Shown one piece after another: positions 1 through 6,706 of a stretch of DNA of 7,061 nucleotides. The position numbers and the translations under genes were made by a program. Under the pieces are notes generated by a model. That model ran no database searches, had not been told where the DNA came from, and worked only from the letters and a program-made list of their open reading frames with translations. Source of the stretch: Bacteroidota bacterium (lineage in GTDB: Bacteria; Bacteroidota; Bacteroidia; UKL13-3); the NCBI GenBank assembly GCA_947460565.1, contig CANHJJ010000091.1, positions 1 through 7,061 of the forward strand, written 5' to 3'. The first letter of the stretch is position 1. Every line of letters starts with the position of its first letter.

Positions 1-1242
1 ATTAAACATGCATATAAAGGGATATCTATGTTTAGTAAAAATCCTACTATTTCAAATTCAATATTTAGGAATAACAATACTGCTATTTATATAGATGGTG
101 CTTCAAAACCACCTATCAACCATTGTGATTTCTTATCAAATGGAATGGCAGTAAACAACGTAGCTCAAACTTTTAATGTAGATGCAACCAATTGCTGGTG
201 GGGCGAAAACTCAGGACCAACACATGCAAGTAATCCAAATGGAATGGGAGATGCCATATCAGATTCAGTTAACTATACCCCTTTTAGAAGCTTAGATGCT
301 GAGAACCCAATTATGGGTGATGTGAGTTTGAATGGCTTGGTACAAGCCTATGATGCAGCTTTGGTTTTACAGAAATCAGTAAATATACTTTCATTAAATA
401 GCATTCAAAGTAAAGTGGCAGATGTGTCGGGCTCAAGCGGTATTACTGCATTTGATGGCTCATTGATATTACAATACCTTGTAGATAAAATACAAACTTT
501 TCCTGCTGAAGAGTTATATAAAACAAATAGAACACCTATTCCTGCTTATGCGAGTTTAAATATTGAAAACAAAACAACAATGGCTAATGATACGCTTGTT
601 ATACCTATTCATATAAATAAAGTTGATTTGGCGCAATCTATTGATTTGCAAATTCAATATGACAACTCGCTTATAAGGGCTTTGCAAATAAAGAATGGCT
701 CATTTGCGCAAGGATTAAGCTTCAATCAAAATATTGATGCATCAAATGGCAAACTATATATTTCATTAGCCTCAGTTGATAATTTAAATAAAGATGGCGA
801 TTTTATTTATATCACTTTTATTACCAATTCAGTAAATGCAAATTCAGTAAAAACCAAATTAAATGTGACTAAATTTTTAGCAAATGAAACCGATATGAAA
901 ACTGAAGTTTCTGGCGGAGAAATTACAATTAATAGTGCCAAATCAGGTATTGAAAATATAAGTAATTTGTTTGTAGATAAAGTTTATCCTAATCCTTCAT
1001 CTAATGGGATAAATATTCCTATTGCTTTATCAAAGTATGAATCAAAAGTCAACATAAGTGTATTTTCAACCATTGGCACTTTGGTATATTCAAAATCAAT
1101 TTCAAATATCAATACCGGGTTAAATGTATTTAGTTGGGATGGAAAAAGTATAGAAGGAAATGAACTTGCTTCAGGAACTTATTTTATTTGTGTGAGCACA
1201 GATTCAGAAAAAAATATGCAAAAATTAATGATTACCAAATAA
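1..1242 (+). CDS. Partial T9SS cargo: beta-helix, dockerin-like, cohesin-like, type A sorting domain (5' end missing)
   Basis: The frame is open from base 1, so the ATG at 28 is probably an internal Met and the true start lies left of the window; 413 codons are visible. Numbering from base 1, residues 1-95 have the short repeating strands of a right-handed parallel beta-helix, ending in the NCWWGENSGP motif typical of such proteins. Residues 106-160 hold two degenerate dockerin-type calcium loops (D107-S109-N111-D118 and D141-S143-S145-D152). Residues about 180-315 form a cohesin-like beta-sandwich, with the pattern G-K-L-Y-I-S-L-A followed by DFIYITF. Residues 322-413 are a T9SS type A C-terminal domain: VYPNPSSNG, then LASGTYFICV, ending KLMITK. 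Export by Sec and then T9SS to the cell surface or medium is expected from that family. Ligand and substrate are unknown. The stop is TAA, 18 bases before the next gene, so co-transcription is likely. Confidence 0.85.
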   Translation: MKHAYKGISMFSKNPTISNSIFRNNNTAIYIDGASKPPINHCDFLSNGMAVNNVAQTFNVDATNCWWGENSGPTHASNPNGMGDAISDSVNYTPFRSLDAENPIMGDVSLNGLVQAYDAALVLQKSVNILSLNSIQSKVADVSGSSGITAFDGSLILQYLVDKIQTFPAEELYKTNRTPIPAYASLNIENKTTMANDTLVIPIHINKVDLAQSIDLQIQYDNSLIRALQIKNGSFAQGLSFNQNIDASNGKLYISLASVDNLNKDGDFIYITFITNSVNANSVKTKLNVTKFLANETDMKTEVSGGEITINSAKSGIENISNLFVDKVYPNPSSNGINIPIALSKYESKVNISVFSTIGTLVYSKSISNINTGLNVFSWDGKSIEGNELASGTYFICVSTDSEKNMQKLMITK

Positions 1243-1260
1243 ATTTTCAAGCATATACAT

Positions 1261-3558
1261 ATGAAAAAGTGTTTAATTTATTTTGTATTGACTTTGAGTT
1301 TGTTTGCTTATAAAAGTAAGGCACAAACCATTGATATTAGAATACCTGATACCACAGGTATAAAGGGTAATTTAATAGATATTCCTGTTTATGTTGACAA
1401 TTCACTAACAGGATTAGATGTCCTATCCTATCAATTGAAACTTAATTGCAATACGCGCTATCTTACTTTAAATGGAATTATTACTTCTGGTACGATGAGT
1501 GCTGGAATTACAGATCCAACCTATAAAGTAAACAAATATGGGGATTTATTGATATCAGCAGCCTACAGCATGCCTTTGCAAGGAAGCGGAATATTGTTTT
1601 ATTTAAGATTTCATATGAATTTGACAGCCAATGTGCAAATTCAATTTTGGGGAAATAATACATGCTTTTTAAATCAAGGCTCTCCTAGCTTAACTTTGCA
1701 AGGCGGAAGTGTGTTGATAGATAATCCTATTGTATCAATTATGACAGCTAACTTTAATAGTTCGTCACCTTTAACAATAGGTGAGTCTGTTCAAATTGAT
1801 GTTTCTGGAGGAACGCAACCTTATACATACCAGGTTATAAATTCCAATGTTGGCACAATATCAGCGAATGGAATATTTACAGGCACTGGTATTGGTAAAA
1901 CTAAAGTTATTGTGACATCATTTGATGGATTAATTGATACAACCGATTCATCTATTGAAGTTAGGGCAATTAAACTAACATTACCCGACACTTCCATAGT
2001 TTTAAACCGAGATTTTATTTATCCGATATATCTTAACTCAAACAATTTAACAAATATTTTATCGGGCTCATTTAAAATTAATTTTAACAGTTACAATATT
2101 GTTCCTGATAGTATAATTATTGGAAATACATTATTGCAAAATGCTTTTGTATATAATAAAATCAAAAATGGTACAATCACTATTTCATTTGCTAAATCGG
2201 CAGCTTTAGCTGGTGCTGGAGAATTATTGAAAATTAGATTTAAGATACTTAATACAAACCAAAGTTCAATTTCACTACAAAATGTTGTATTCAATCAAAA
2301 TTTATTAGCAAATACTACAGTAGGTAATATTCAAATTATTGACAATACAAATACTGGCTTACCTCTTAGCATAAACCAACCATTAACTGAATATTATTGT
2401 AACCAAACAGATCAGTTTGTAGCATCAGGTGGAAATGGTTCCTATACTTTTTTTGTGAGTGATACAAGCAAAGCTGTTATAACTGCGAGTGGTTTTTTTA
2501 CAGCAAAAAAGGGAGGAATGGTAAAAGTTAAAGTTAAAGATAGTACTAATACAATCGCACAAACTAGCAATATCATGATTTATGATGCGTTTTTAGATTT
2601 ACCATCCACGAATGTATCATACGACTCATCATTTGATTACCCTATATCACTTTTAAATGTTTCAAGTTCAAAACCTGTGTACTCGATGCAAATAAATATA
2701 GGAGTTAATGATAATGATTTTGAATCCTTAGAAGCGCTATTACCAAATAGTTTGATAAATAATTGGTCTATTGCTCAAAAAAGAACGTTAAATAAAATAA
2801 CTATTTCAATTGCAGGAACAACACCGATAAACGCAAACGGAATCATTATTAAATTAATAGGTAGGTTAAATAATACTTTAACCATTGGAAACATTGTTGA
2901 TATTAACCTAATAAGCGTTACATTTAATCAAGCAGATTATTATACAAAAAATAAAAATGGTAGAATAACCATTGTAAATGCAAGTTGCCCTTTACAAATA
3001 AATGCATTTTTAGAAGGTTTGTATGTTGGGTATAGCAAAATGACACCATCTTTATTTAATGCTGATGGAGTTAGCTCCTTGACTATTGCGGATACAGTAT
3101 TAGTAGAGTTACATGAAAGCATATCTCCTTTTATTGGGGTATTTTCAGAGTATAGTTTGCTAGATACTGGCGGTATAATAAACATTTCTCTGCCATTAAA
3201 TTTGATAGGAAATTCTTACTATATAGTTTTAAAACACCGGAACTCAATTGAGACCTGGAGTGCGGCTCCATTGGCAATAACCAACTCTAATAGCTACGAT
3301 TTTACCTCAACAATAAACAAAGCTTTTGGAGACAATTTAAAAGATGATGGTAATGGTGTATTTATGATTTTTACTGGAGATATCACACAAGATGGATCAG
3401 TGGATTTTAATGACTATCCAGAATTAGATATTGATAGTAATAATGGAAATCTAGGTTATTTAGTAACTGATTTAAATGGAGATGCTTCTGCTGATTTCAA
3501 TGATTATCCACGCATTGATATAAATAGCAATAATGGAGTTATCAAGATAAATCCATAG
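1261..3558 (+). CDS. Secreted multidomain protein: three cohesin-like, two Ig-like domains and terminal dockerin-like pair
   Basis: This is a complete 765 aa gene starting at ATG 1261. Residues 1-21 are a clear Sec signal peptide (MKK, hydrophobic core, cleavage expected after SKA before Q22). Cohesin-like domains lie at about 24-154, 237-363 and 444-575; each carries the pattern G-x-L-x-I-S-x-A, a short loop, then a hydrophobic strand. Between them are two Ig-like BIG-type domains (about 156-235 and 366-442), marked by GTISANGIFTGTG and AVITASGFFTAKKGG. Residues about 578-705 are a module I recognise from other Bacteroidota secreted proteins (LEGLYVGYSKM, SYYIVLKHRNSIETWS). Residues 706-765 are two EF-hand-like dockerin loops. 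No T9SS type A domain is present, so surface retention, if any, must use the dockerin region or an unrecognised signal. It probably forms an operon with the preceding gene. A structural, adhesive or scaffolding role is inferred; no catalytic domain is seen. Confidence 0.88.
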   Translation: MKKCLIYFVLTLSLFAYKSKAQTIDIRIPDTTGIKGNLIDIPVYVDNSLTGLDVLSYQLKLNCNTRYLTLNGIITSGTMSAGITDPTYKVNKYGDLLISAAYSMPLQGSGILFYLRFHMNLTANVQIQFWGNNTCFLNQGSPSLTLQGGSVLIDNPIVSIMTANFNSSSPLTIGESVQIDVSGGTQPYTYQVINSNVGTISANGIFTGTGIGKTKVIVTSFDGLIDTTDSSIEVRAIKLTLPDTSIVLNRDFIYPIYLNSNNLTNILSGSFKINFNSYNIVPDSIIIGNTLLQNAFVYNKIKNGTITISFAKSAALAGAGELLKIRFKILNTNQSSISLQNVVFNQNLLANTTVGNIQIIDNTNTGLPLSINQPLTEYYCNQTDQFVASGGNGSYTFFVSDTSKAVITASGFFTAKKGGMVKVKVKDSTNTIAQTSNIMIYDAFLDLPSTNVSYDSSFDYPISLLNVSSSKPVYSMQINIGVNDNDFESLEALLPNSLINNWSIAQKRTLNKITISIAGTTPINANGIIIKLIGRLNNTLTIGNIVDINLISVTFNQADYYTKNKNGRITIVNASCPLQINAFLEGLYVGYSKMTPSLFNADGVSSLTIADTVLVELHESISPFIGVFSEYSLLDTGGIINISLPLNLIGNSYYIVLKHRNSIETWSAAPLAITNSNSYDFTSTINKAFGDNLKDDGNGVFMIFTGDITQDGSVDFNDYPELDIDSNNGNLGYLVTDLNGDASADFNDYPRIDINSNNGVIKINP
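3376..3555 (+). repeat. Tandem dockerin-like calcium-loop repeats at the C-terminus of the 765 aa protein
   Basis: Residues 707-718 (DITQDGSVDFND) and 737-748 (DLNGDASADFND) both fit a 12-residue calcium loop, with D at 1, T or N at 3, D at 5, D at 9 and D at 12. Each is followed by YP and an acidic or Asn-rich tail (SNNG). The two DFNDYP stretches are identical in protein but differ at synonymous DNA positions, so this is an old duplication kept by selection rather than a recent copy. The arrangement matches dockerin type I pairs; the DYP following the loop is a variant of the usual helix start. Confidence 0.7.
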
Positions 3559-3567
3559 TAGAATTAA

Positions 3568-3593
3568 AATCTATGCAGGTAGATTGCTTTTAA
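3568..3593. terminator. Weak, possibly bidirectional terminator hairpin between convergent genes
   Basis: AATCTA (3568-3573) and TAGATT (3580-3585) form a 6 bp stem around the loop TGCAGG. On the + strand it is followed by GCTTTT, and on the - strand by TTAATT. It spans the TAG stop of the HIT gene and lies just after the stop of the 765 aa gene, where a shared terminator would be expected. The stem is short and AT-rich, so support is modest. Confidence 0.35.
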
Positions 3594-3969
3594 TATGATC
3601 GGCAATAGCCTGCATTTCTTCTTTAGATAACTCTAATTTGGGATTACTAAAATTCATTTCATTCATCGTATTAAATGGAATCAAATGAATATGTGCATGA
3701 GGAACTTCTAAGCCAATTACAGCTGTACCAACCCTTTTACAATCTACTGATTTTTGAATTGCCTCAGCAACAATTTTAGAAAACAAATACAACCCTGCAT
3801 AAAGTTCATTTTCCAAATCAAAAATATAATCCACTTCAATTTTAGGTACAACTAAGGTATGCCCCCTGGTTAAAGGTCTTATATCTAAAAAAGCAAAGTA
3901 ATCTTTGCTTTCAGCTATTTTATAACATGGAATTTCACCATTAATAATTTTAGTGAAAATACTCGACAT
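3571..3969 (-). CDS. HIT family protein (histidine triad nucleotide-binding hydrolase)
   Basis: The protein is 132 aa, the usual length for bacterial HIT proteins. The N-terminal block (SIFTKIINGEIPCYKI, residues 3-18), the RGHTLVVPK strand (35-43) and the histidine triad HAHIHLIP (91-98) are all intact; the central His of the triad is the family nucleophile. HIT-family proteins are soluble cytoplasmic enzymes that hydrolyse purine nucleoside phosphoramidates or related AMP conjugates. The exact substrate of this one cannot be told from sequence. The ATG at 3969 is separated by a single base from the TAA of greA (TAATATG), so translation is very probably coupled to greA and the two share a transcript. 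The TAG stop lies 12 bases from the stop of the converging + strand gene. Confidence 0.95.
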   Translation of the reverse strand: MSSIFTKIINGEIPCYKIAESKDYFAFLDIRPLTRGHTLVVPKIEVDYIFDLENELYAGLYLFSKIVAEAIQKSVDCKRVGTAVIGLEVPHAHIHLIPFNTMNEMNFSNPKLELSKEEMQAIADHIKSNLPA

Positions 3970-3970
3970 A

Positions 3971-4447
3971 TTAAGTAAGACTAATATTTATAACTTCTAA
4001 TTTTATAACACCCGCAGGGGCATTTATTTCAACCATATCACCCAATTTCTTGCCAATTAAACCTGCACCAATTGGAGATTTTGTTGAGATCTTACCTAAT
4101 TTCATATCAGCTTCTGAGTCGGATACAATCATATAGGTGAATTCTTTTTTTACATTATGATTGAGAACTGTAACCTTAGTAAGCATCATTACTTTGCTAA
4201 TATCAAGTTTAGATTCATCAATGATTCTTGTCTTTGTTATGATATCTTCTAATTGGGCAATTTTAGTTTCAAGCAAACCTTGATCTTCTTTAGCAGCGTG
4301 GTATTCTGCATTTTCACTCAAATCACCTTTATCACGTGCGTCTGCAATTTGTTTCGATATGAAAGGGCGCTTTACAAATTTATATTCATAAAGTTCTTTC
4401 TGCATTCTTTCAAATCCCTCTTTTGATACATAATTAATATCGCTCAT
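3971..4447 (-). CDS. greA: Transcription elongation factor GreA
   Basis: At 158 aa this is full length for GreA. The N-terminal coiled coil (about residues 8-75) carries the tip motif GDLSENAEYHAAKEDQ at 41-56; D42 and E45 correspond to the acidic tip residues that hold magnesium in the RNA polymerase active site. The C-terminal FKBP-like domain includes SPIGAGLIGKKLGDMVEI at 124-141, which is diagnostic of GreA/GreB. The protein enters the secondary channel of RNA polymerase and stimulates cleavage of backtracked transcripts. The start ATG at 4447 is preceded by A- and G-rich AAAGAGAGT rather than a strong Shine-Dalgarno site, as is usual in Bacteroidota. It lies one base upstream of the HIT gene. 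Its 95-base upstream region holds a terminator hairpin and a promoter-like box, discussed separately. Confidence 0.97.
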   Translation of the reverse strand: MSDINYVSKEGFERMQKELYEYKFVKRPFISKQIADARDKGDLSENAEYHAAKEDQGLLETKIAQLEDIITKTRIIDESKLDISKVMMLTKVTVLNHNVKKEFTYMIVSDSEADMKLGKISTKSPIGAGLIGKKLGDMVEINAPAGVIKLEVINISLT

Positions 4448-4478
4448 ACTCTCTTTATCTTGTTTTTGGTTTAATATT

Positions 4479-4517
4479 AAAACAAAAGAAACGTCCGGAC
4501 CGAAGCCGAACGTTTCT
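4479..4517 (-). terminator. Strong intrinsic terminator after the PorV/PorQ-family gene, inside the greA upstream region
   Basis: Read on the - strand, AGAAACGTTCGG (4517-4506) pairs with CCGGACGTTTCT (4498-4487) across a 7-base loop, giving 12 pairs with one G-U. The + strand version has a mismatch at that position, which favours function on the - strand. The stem is followed by TTTGTTTT. The pairing can extend by 7 more pairs (ACAAAAG with CTTTTGT) past a two-base bulge. The hairpin begins 26 bases after the TAA of the barrel gene, as expected for its terminator. Confidence 0.85.
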
Positions 4518-4529
4518 CTTTTGTGTGAA

Positions 4530-4537
4530 CAAATATA
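4530..4537 (-). promoter_or_regulatory. Candidate Bacteroidota -7 promoter box upstream of greA
   Basis: The - strand reads TATATTTG, an exact match to the Bacteroidota -7 consensus TAnnTTTG, just past the stop of the barrel gene and in the only intergenic gap upstream of greA. I find no TTG at the preferred -33 spacing (the nearest lies about 37 bases upstream of the box), so only half of the promoter is supported. If it is used, transcription would start near 4523 and run through the terminator hairpin before reaching greA. Confidence 0.4.
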
Positions 4538-4542
4538 ACTCT

Positions 4543-5646
4543 TTATTTACTATTTCCTAAAGATAATCTAACTCCAATGGTTTGAATACCACTAAAGAAT
4601 CTAGTAGGGGCATAACCATAGTCGAATGCCAAGATAGTTCCTGTCTTAGTAACTGGCATTTGAAGAGTGCATCCTGTATAGATTCCATAAACCGGTTGTC
4701 TATTATCAGTAGAACTAAAATTACCATCAATATGGTTATAAGCAGCTCTAACCATAAAAGCATCTTTGTACGAATATTCTGCACCTAAACCCAAAACATC
4801 AGATTGAAAGGCATTATAATTAAAATTAGCAGACGCTGTCAATTTATGATTATAGGTATCAGGGTTAGCATCTAAACGCATATCATAAGAGGCACCAATG
4901 TGCACCAAAGCTGGCATATTAAATGATTCTGCAGCCATTAAAGCCCTTCTATCAGCACCAGTTGATTGGTTAATTGAACGAAACGACAAACCATTACCGT
5001 AATAAGACATATTAGCTCCTAAATTTCTAACAGAGATACCAAATCTAAAATCCTCTTTTTTGATTTTCTTAGTTCTATTTAATGAAGTTTGGTACTGAAC
5101 ACCTCCATCAAAACAAACACCACTTGAACTTGCATTAGATACTCCTTCAGAAGCTATTCTTAATAGAATACCACCAGATATACTATTCGAGAACTTCTTT
5201 GCGTATGAGAAACCAAAATTAAGTACCTGAAGATTATAAAAAGGCAATGTTAAGTCAGGGTTTTCATATGAAGCAGTTGGAATATTGCCAAAATCAAATG
5301 ACATAACTCCTAAACCAATAACACCACCGTTTTCTCCTATTTTTTGTGCAATACCAAGGTTATTAATATTTACACCCGCACCCATCAAATAATTTTGACG
5401 AGAGAAGGTTACCTCTGTTTTATCAGCATTGGCTAATCCGGCAATATTCAGATAAAATGACTCTAGGCCTTTTACTGATGCCGTATTTACACCTCCATAT
5501 CCAAATGACCTTGCATAAGGGTTAAATAATAATTGTGTAGCACCTGCCCCTCCTGCTCTATCAGGATTTCCTGCTTGCACATTCTGAAATGCCATTGCAC
5601 AAATTATTAATATTATTTTTAAAGATTTTTTCATTGTAATTTTCAT
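4543..5646 (-). CDS. PorV/PorQ family outer-membrane beta-barrel protein
   Basis: The protein is 367 aa from ATG 5646. A frame extension to 5673 would need a TTG start overlapping the upstream gene; an alternative ATG at 5634 gives the tighter signal peptide MKKSLKIILIICAMAFQNVQA. Cleavage is expected before GNPDRAGGAG. The mature start (NPDRAGGAGATQLLFNPYAR, then GGVNTASVKGLESFYLNIAGLA and VTFSRQNYL) is characteristic of PorV/PorQ-family proteins. Repeated amphipathic Gly- and aromatic-rich strands run to the end (TIGVRLSLGNSK), as in a FadL-like outer-membrane barrel. PorV acts with T9SS by shuttling cargo to the sortase PorU. This protein belongs to the wider family and need not be the core PorV, since no porU is visible beside it. 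It lies 13 bases downstream of a T9SS-like cargo gene, suggesting a dedicated partner. A strong terminator follows. Confidence 0.88.
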   Translation of the reverse strand: MKITMKKSLKIILIICAMAFQNVQAGNPDRAGGAGATQLLFNPYARSFGYGGVNTASVKGLESFYLNIAGLANADKTEVTFSRQNYLMGAGVNINNLGIAQKIGENGGVIGLGVMSFDFGNIPTASYENPDLTLPFYNLQVLNFGFSYAKKFSNSISGGILLRIASEGVSNASSSGVCFDGGVQYQTSLNRTKKIKKEDFRFGISVRNLGANMSYYGNGLSFRSINQSTGADRRALMAAESFNMPALVHIGASYDMRLDANPDTYNHKLTASANFNYNAFQSDVLGLGAEYSYKDAFMVRAAYNHIDGNFSSTDNRQPVYGIYTGCTLQMPVTKTGTILAFDYGYAPTRFFSGIQTIGVRLSLGNSK

Positions 5647-5659
5647 TTGTTTTAAAGTA

Positions 5660-6703
5660 CTAGAATGTATCAAAATCTACAGGACGCATAATTCCAAACC
5701 ATTTAATAACCCTCTCACCCATATTTGGAGCATCAATATGAACCAAATATATACCACTCACAATTGGAACTAAGGCTTCATTTTTCAAATCCCAATCTAA
5801 ATGGGTTTTGTCATCATCCTTTTTAAATCTTCGTACCAAGAAACCGTTCATGGTAAAGATTGATACCGTACATTTATTTGGCAAATTAATGATCTTAACT
5901 TTGGTATCCAATTGGTTATTTGGATTCTCGTAACCAGCATAAGCATAATAAGGATTAGGAGAAACGGTAATCATGTCCAAAGCTTTTTTGGCAGCATCTG
6001 AATTTGCTTTATCAGGAAATACACTAGCTGTTGAGAATCTATATAACGGAGCGCTGTCATTAGCCAAAGGCGTGGTGGTTAATGAATTGATGTATTTTGC
6101 ATAAGGACGTTTAACCCTTAATCGAACAGTAACTTCATTCGGCACAATACCTCCTTCAACCGAAGCTAAACTTACATTTCTATCGTTTTTAACCAATGGC
6201 ATAGTAACCCACATAGCCTGAGAAAATACCAATCTTTTTCTTAATGATTTATTAGAGATACCTGCATCACTTAATATAGAAGCATATGAGGCACATAAAT
6301 CATATTTAGTACCAACCTCTTTAGTTCCCGATTTAAACTTCTTGTTACCCATGATATAGACATAATGTTTTCCACCAAATACTGGGCTTAAGAAATTTTT
6401 TGAAAGAAGATTTTTGGTAGGGTTCCAAATCATGTCATTTCCATTTTCTGATGGAATCGAAGAATCTTCTCCAAACATAATGTTCAAACGTTCACCTGTT
6501 TCAACATTAATTGCATAGCCAGGGAACCAACCCATACCATTTCCAGTGCCGTCAGGCTTACCAAATTTATCTACAGATGGAGAAGCTCTAAGGTCAAATT
6601 TGTCGGCATTTCCAACATTAAATGCAGCTAACTCTCCTGTTTCAACTACCGCACATCTGCTCCACTTGCTTCTATCGTTTGTAAACACAATGTCTACGCT
6701 TTG
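5660..6703 (-). CDS. C-terminal part of an interrupted T9SS-type cargo protein (downstream of in-frame TGA)
   Basis: There are 347 codons in the same frame as the piece to the right, after a TGA at 6704-6706. The sequence directly after the stop (QSVDIVFTNDRSKWSRC) is characteristic of a large secreted Bacteroidota protein family that I recognise only by pattern, so this was once, or still is, one gene. Further motifs are GMGWFPGYAINVETGERLN, FGEDS, VFGGKHYVYIMG and MWVTMPL. From about residue 245, SPNPYYAYAGYE begins a C-terminal domain of the T9SS or FlgD-like type (KVKIINLPNKCTVSIFTMNG, then IVSGIYLVHI), ending KWFGIMRPVDFDTF. No convincing start lies near the break; the closest start-like codon (GTG 6688) falls inside the conserved stretch. 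Independent translation is doubtful, and this is likely a pseudogene fragment unless the TGA is an error or is read through. The function of the family is unknown. Confidence 0.75.
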   Translation of the reverse strand, partial: QSVDIVFTNDRSKWSRCAVVETGELAAFNVGNADKFDLRASPSVDKFGKPDGTGNGMGWFPGYAINVETGERLNIMFGEDSSIPSENGNDMIWNPTKNLLSKNFLSPVFGGKHYVYIMGNKKFKSGTKEVGTKYDLCASYASILSDAGISNKSLRKRLVFSQAMWVTMPLVKNDRNVSLASVEGGIVPNEVTVRLRVKRPYAKYINSLTTTPLANDSAPLYRFSTASVFPDKANSDAAKKALDMITVSPNPYYAYAGYENPNNQLDTKVKIINLPNKCTVSIFTMNGFLVRRFKKDDDKTHLDWDLKNEALVPIVSGIYLVHIDAPNMGERVIKWFGIMRPVDFDTF

Positions 6704-6706
6704 TCA
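6704..6706 (-). other. In-frame TGA interrupting the cargo gene
   Basis: The - strand reads AAT GAT TGA CAA AGC GTA GAC, with family-like coding sequence in the same frame before and after. All six other gene ends in the window use TAA or TAG. Every Trp I can find in the other genes, and in both halves of this one, is TGG, which argues against TGA coding for Trp genome-wide. The following base is C, a context known from E. coli to be prone to UGA readthrough. Confidence 0.85.

Noticed and set aside
28..30. ATG at 28 as the start of the first gene
   Set aside because: The frame is open back to base 1 and the residues before it fit the same beta-helix pattern, so the gene is cut by the window edge.
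1243..1260. Separate promoter or terminator between the first two + strand genes
   Set aside because: The gap is 18 bases with no hairpin and no TAnnTTTG box; co-transcription is simpler.
2091..2294. 67-codon open frame on the - strand inside the 765 aa gene
   Set aside because: It is antisense to a well-supported coding region, resembles no family I know and has no start context; it is a shadow of the real gene.
2940..3185. 81-codon open frame on the - strand inside the 765 aa gene
   Set aside because: It is antisense to conserved cohesin-like and module sequence and shows no recognisable domain.
3573..3615. Inverted repeat ATGCAGG / CCTGCAT with a 29-base loop at the end of the HIT gene
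   Set aside because: Seven pairs across a long loop inside coding sequence, competing with the closer stem, is weak and likely due to chance.
4557..4788. Two short open frames, one on each strand, overlapping the end of the PorV/PorQ-family gene
   Set aside because: Both are explained by the real barrel frame, which has clear family motifs; neither has a plausible product.
5647..5673. Upstream extension of the barrel gene to 5673
   Set aside because: The codon is TTG, it would overlap the end of the upstream gene, and it would put extra polar residues before a good signal peptide.
6704..6706. TGA reassigned to Trp (alternative genetic code)
   Set aside because: All Trp codons found elsewhere in the window are TGG and only one in-frame TGA occurs; a recoded AT-rich genome should use TGA for Trp often.
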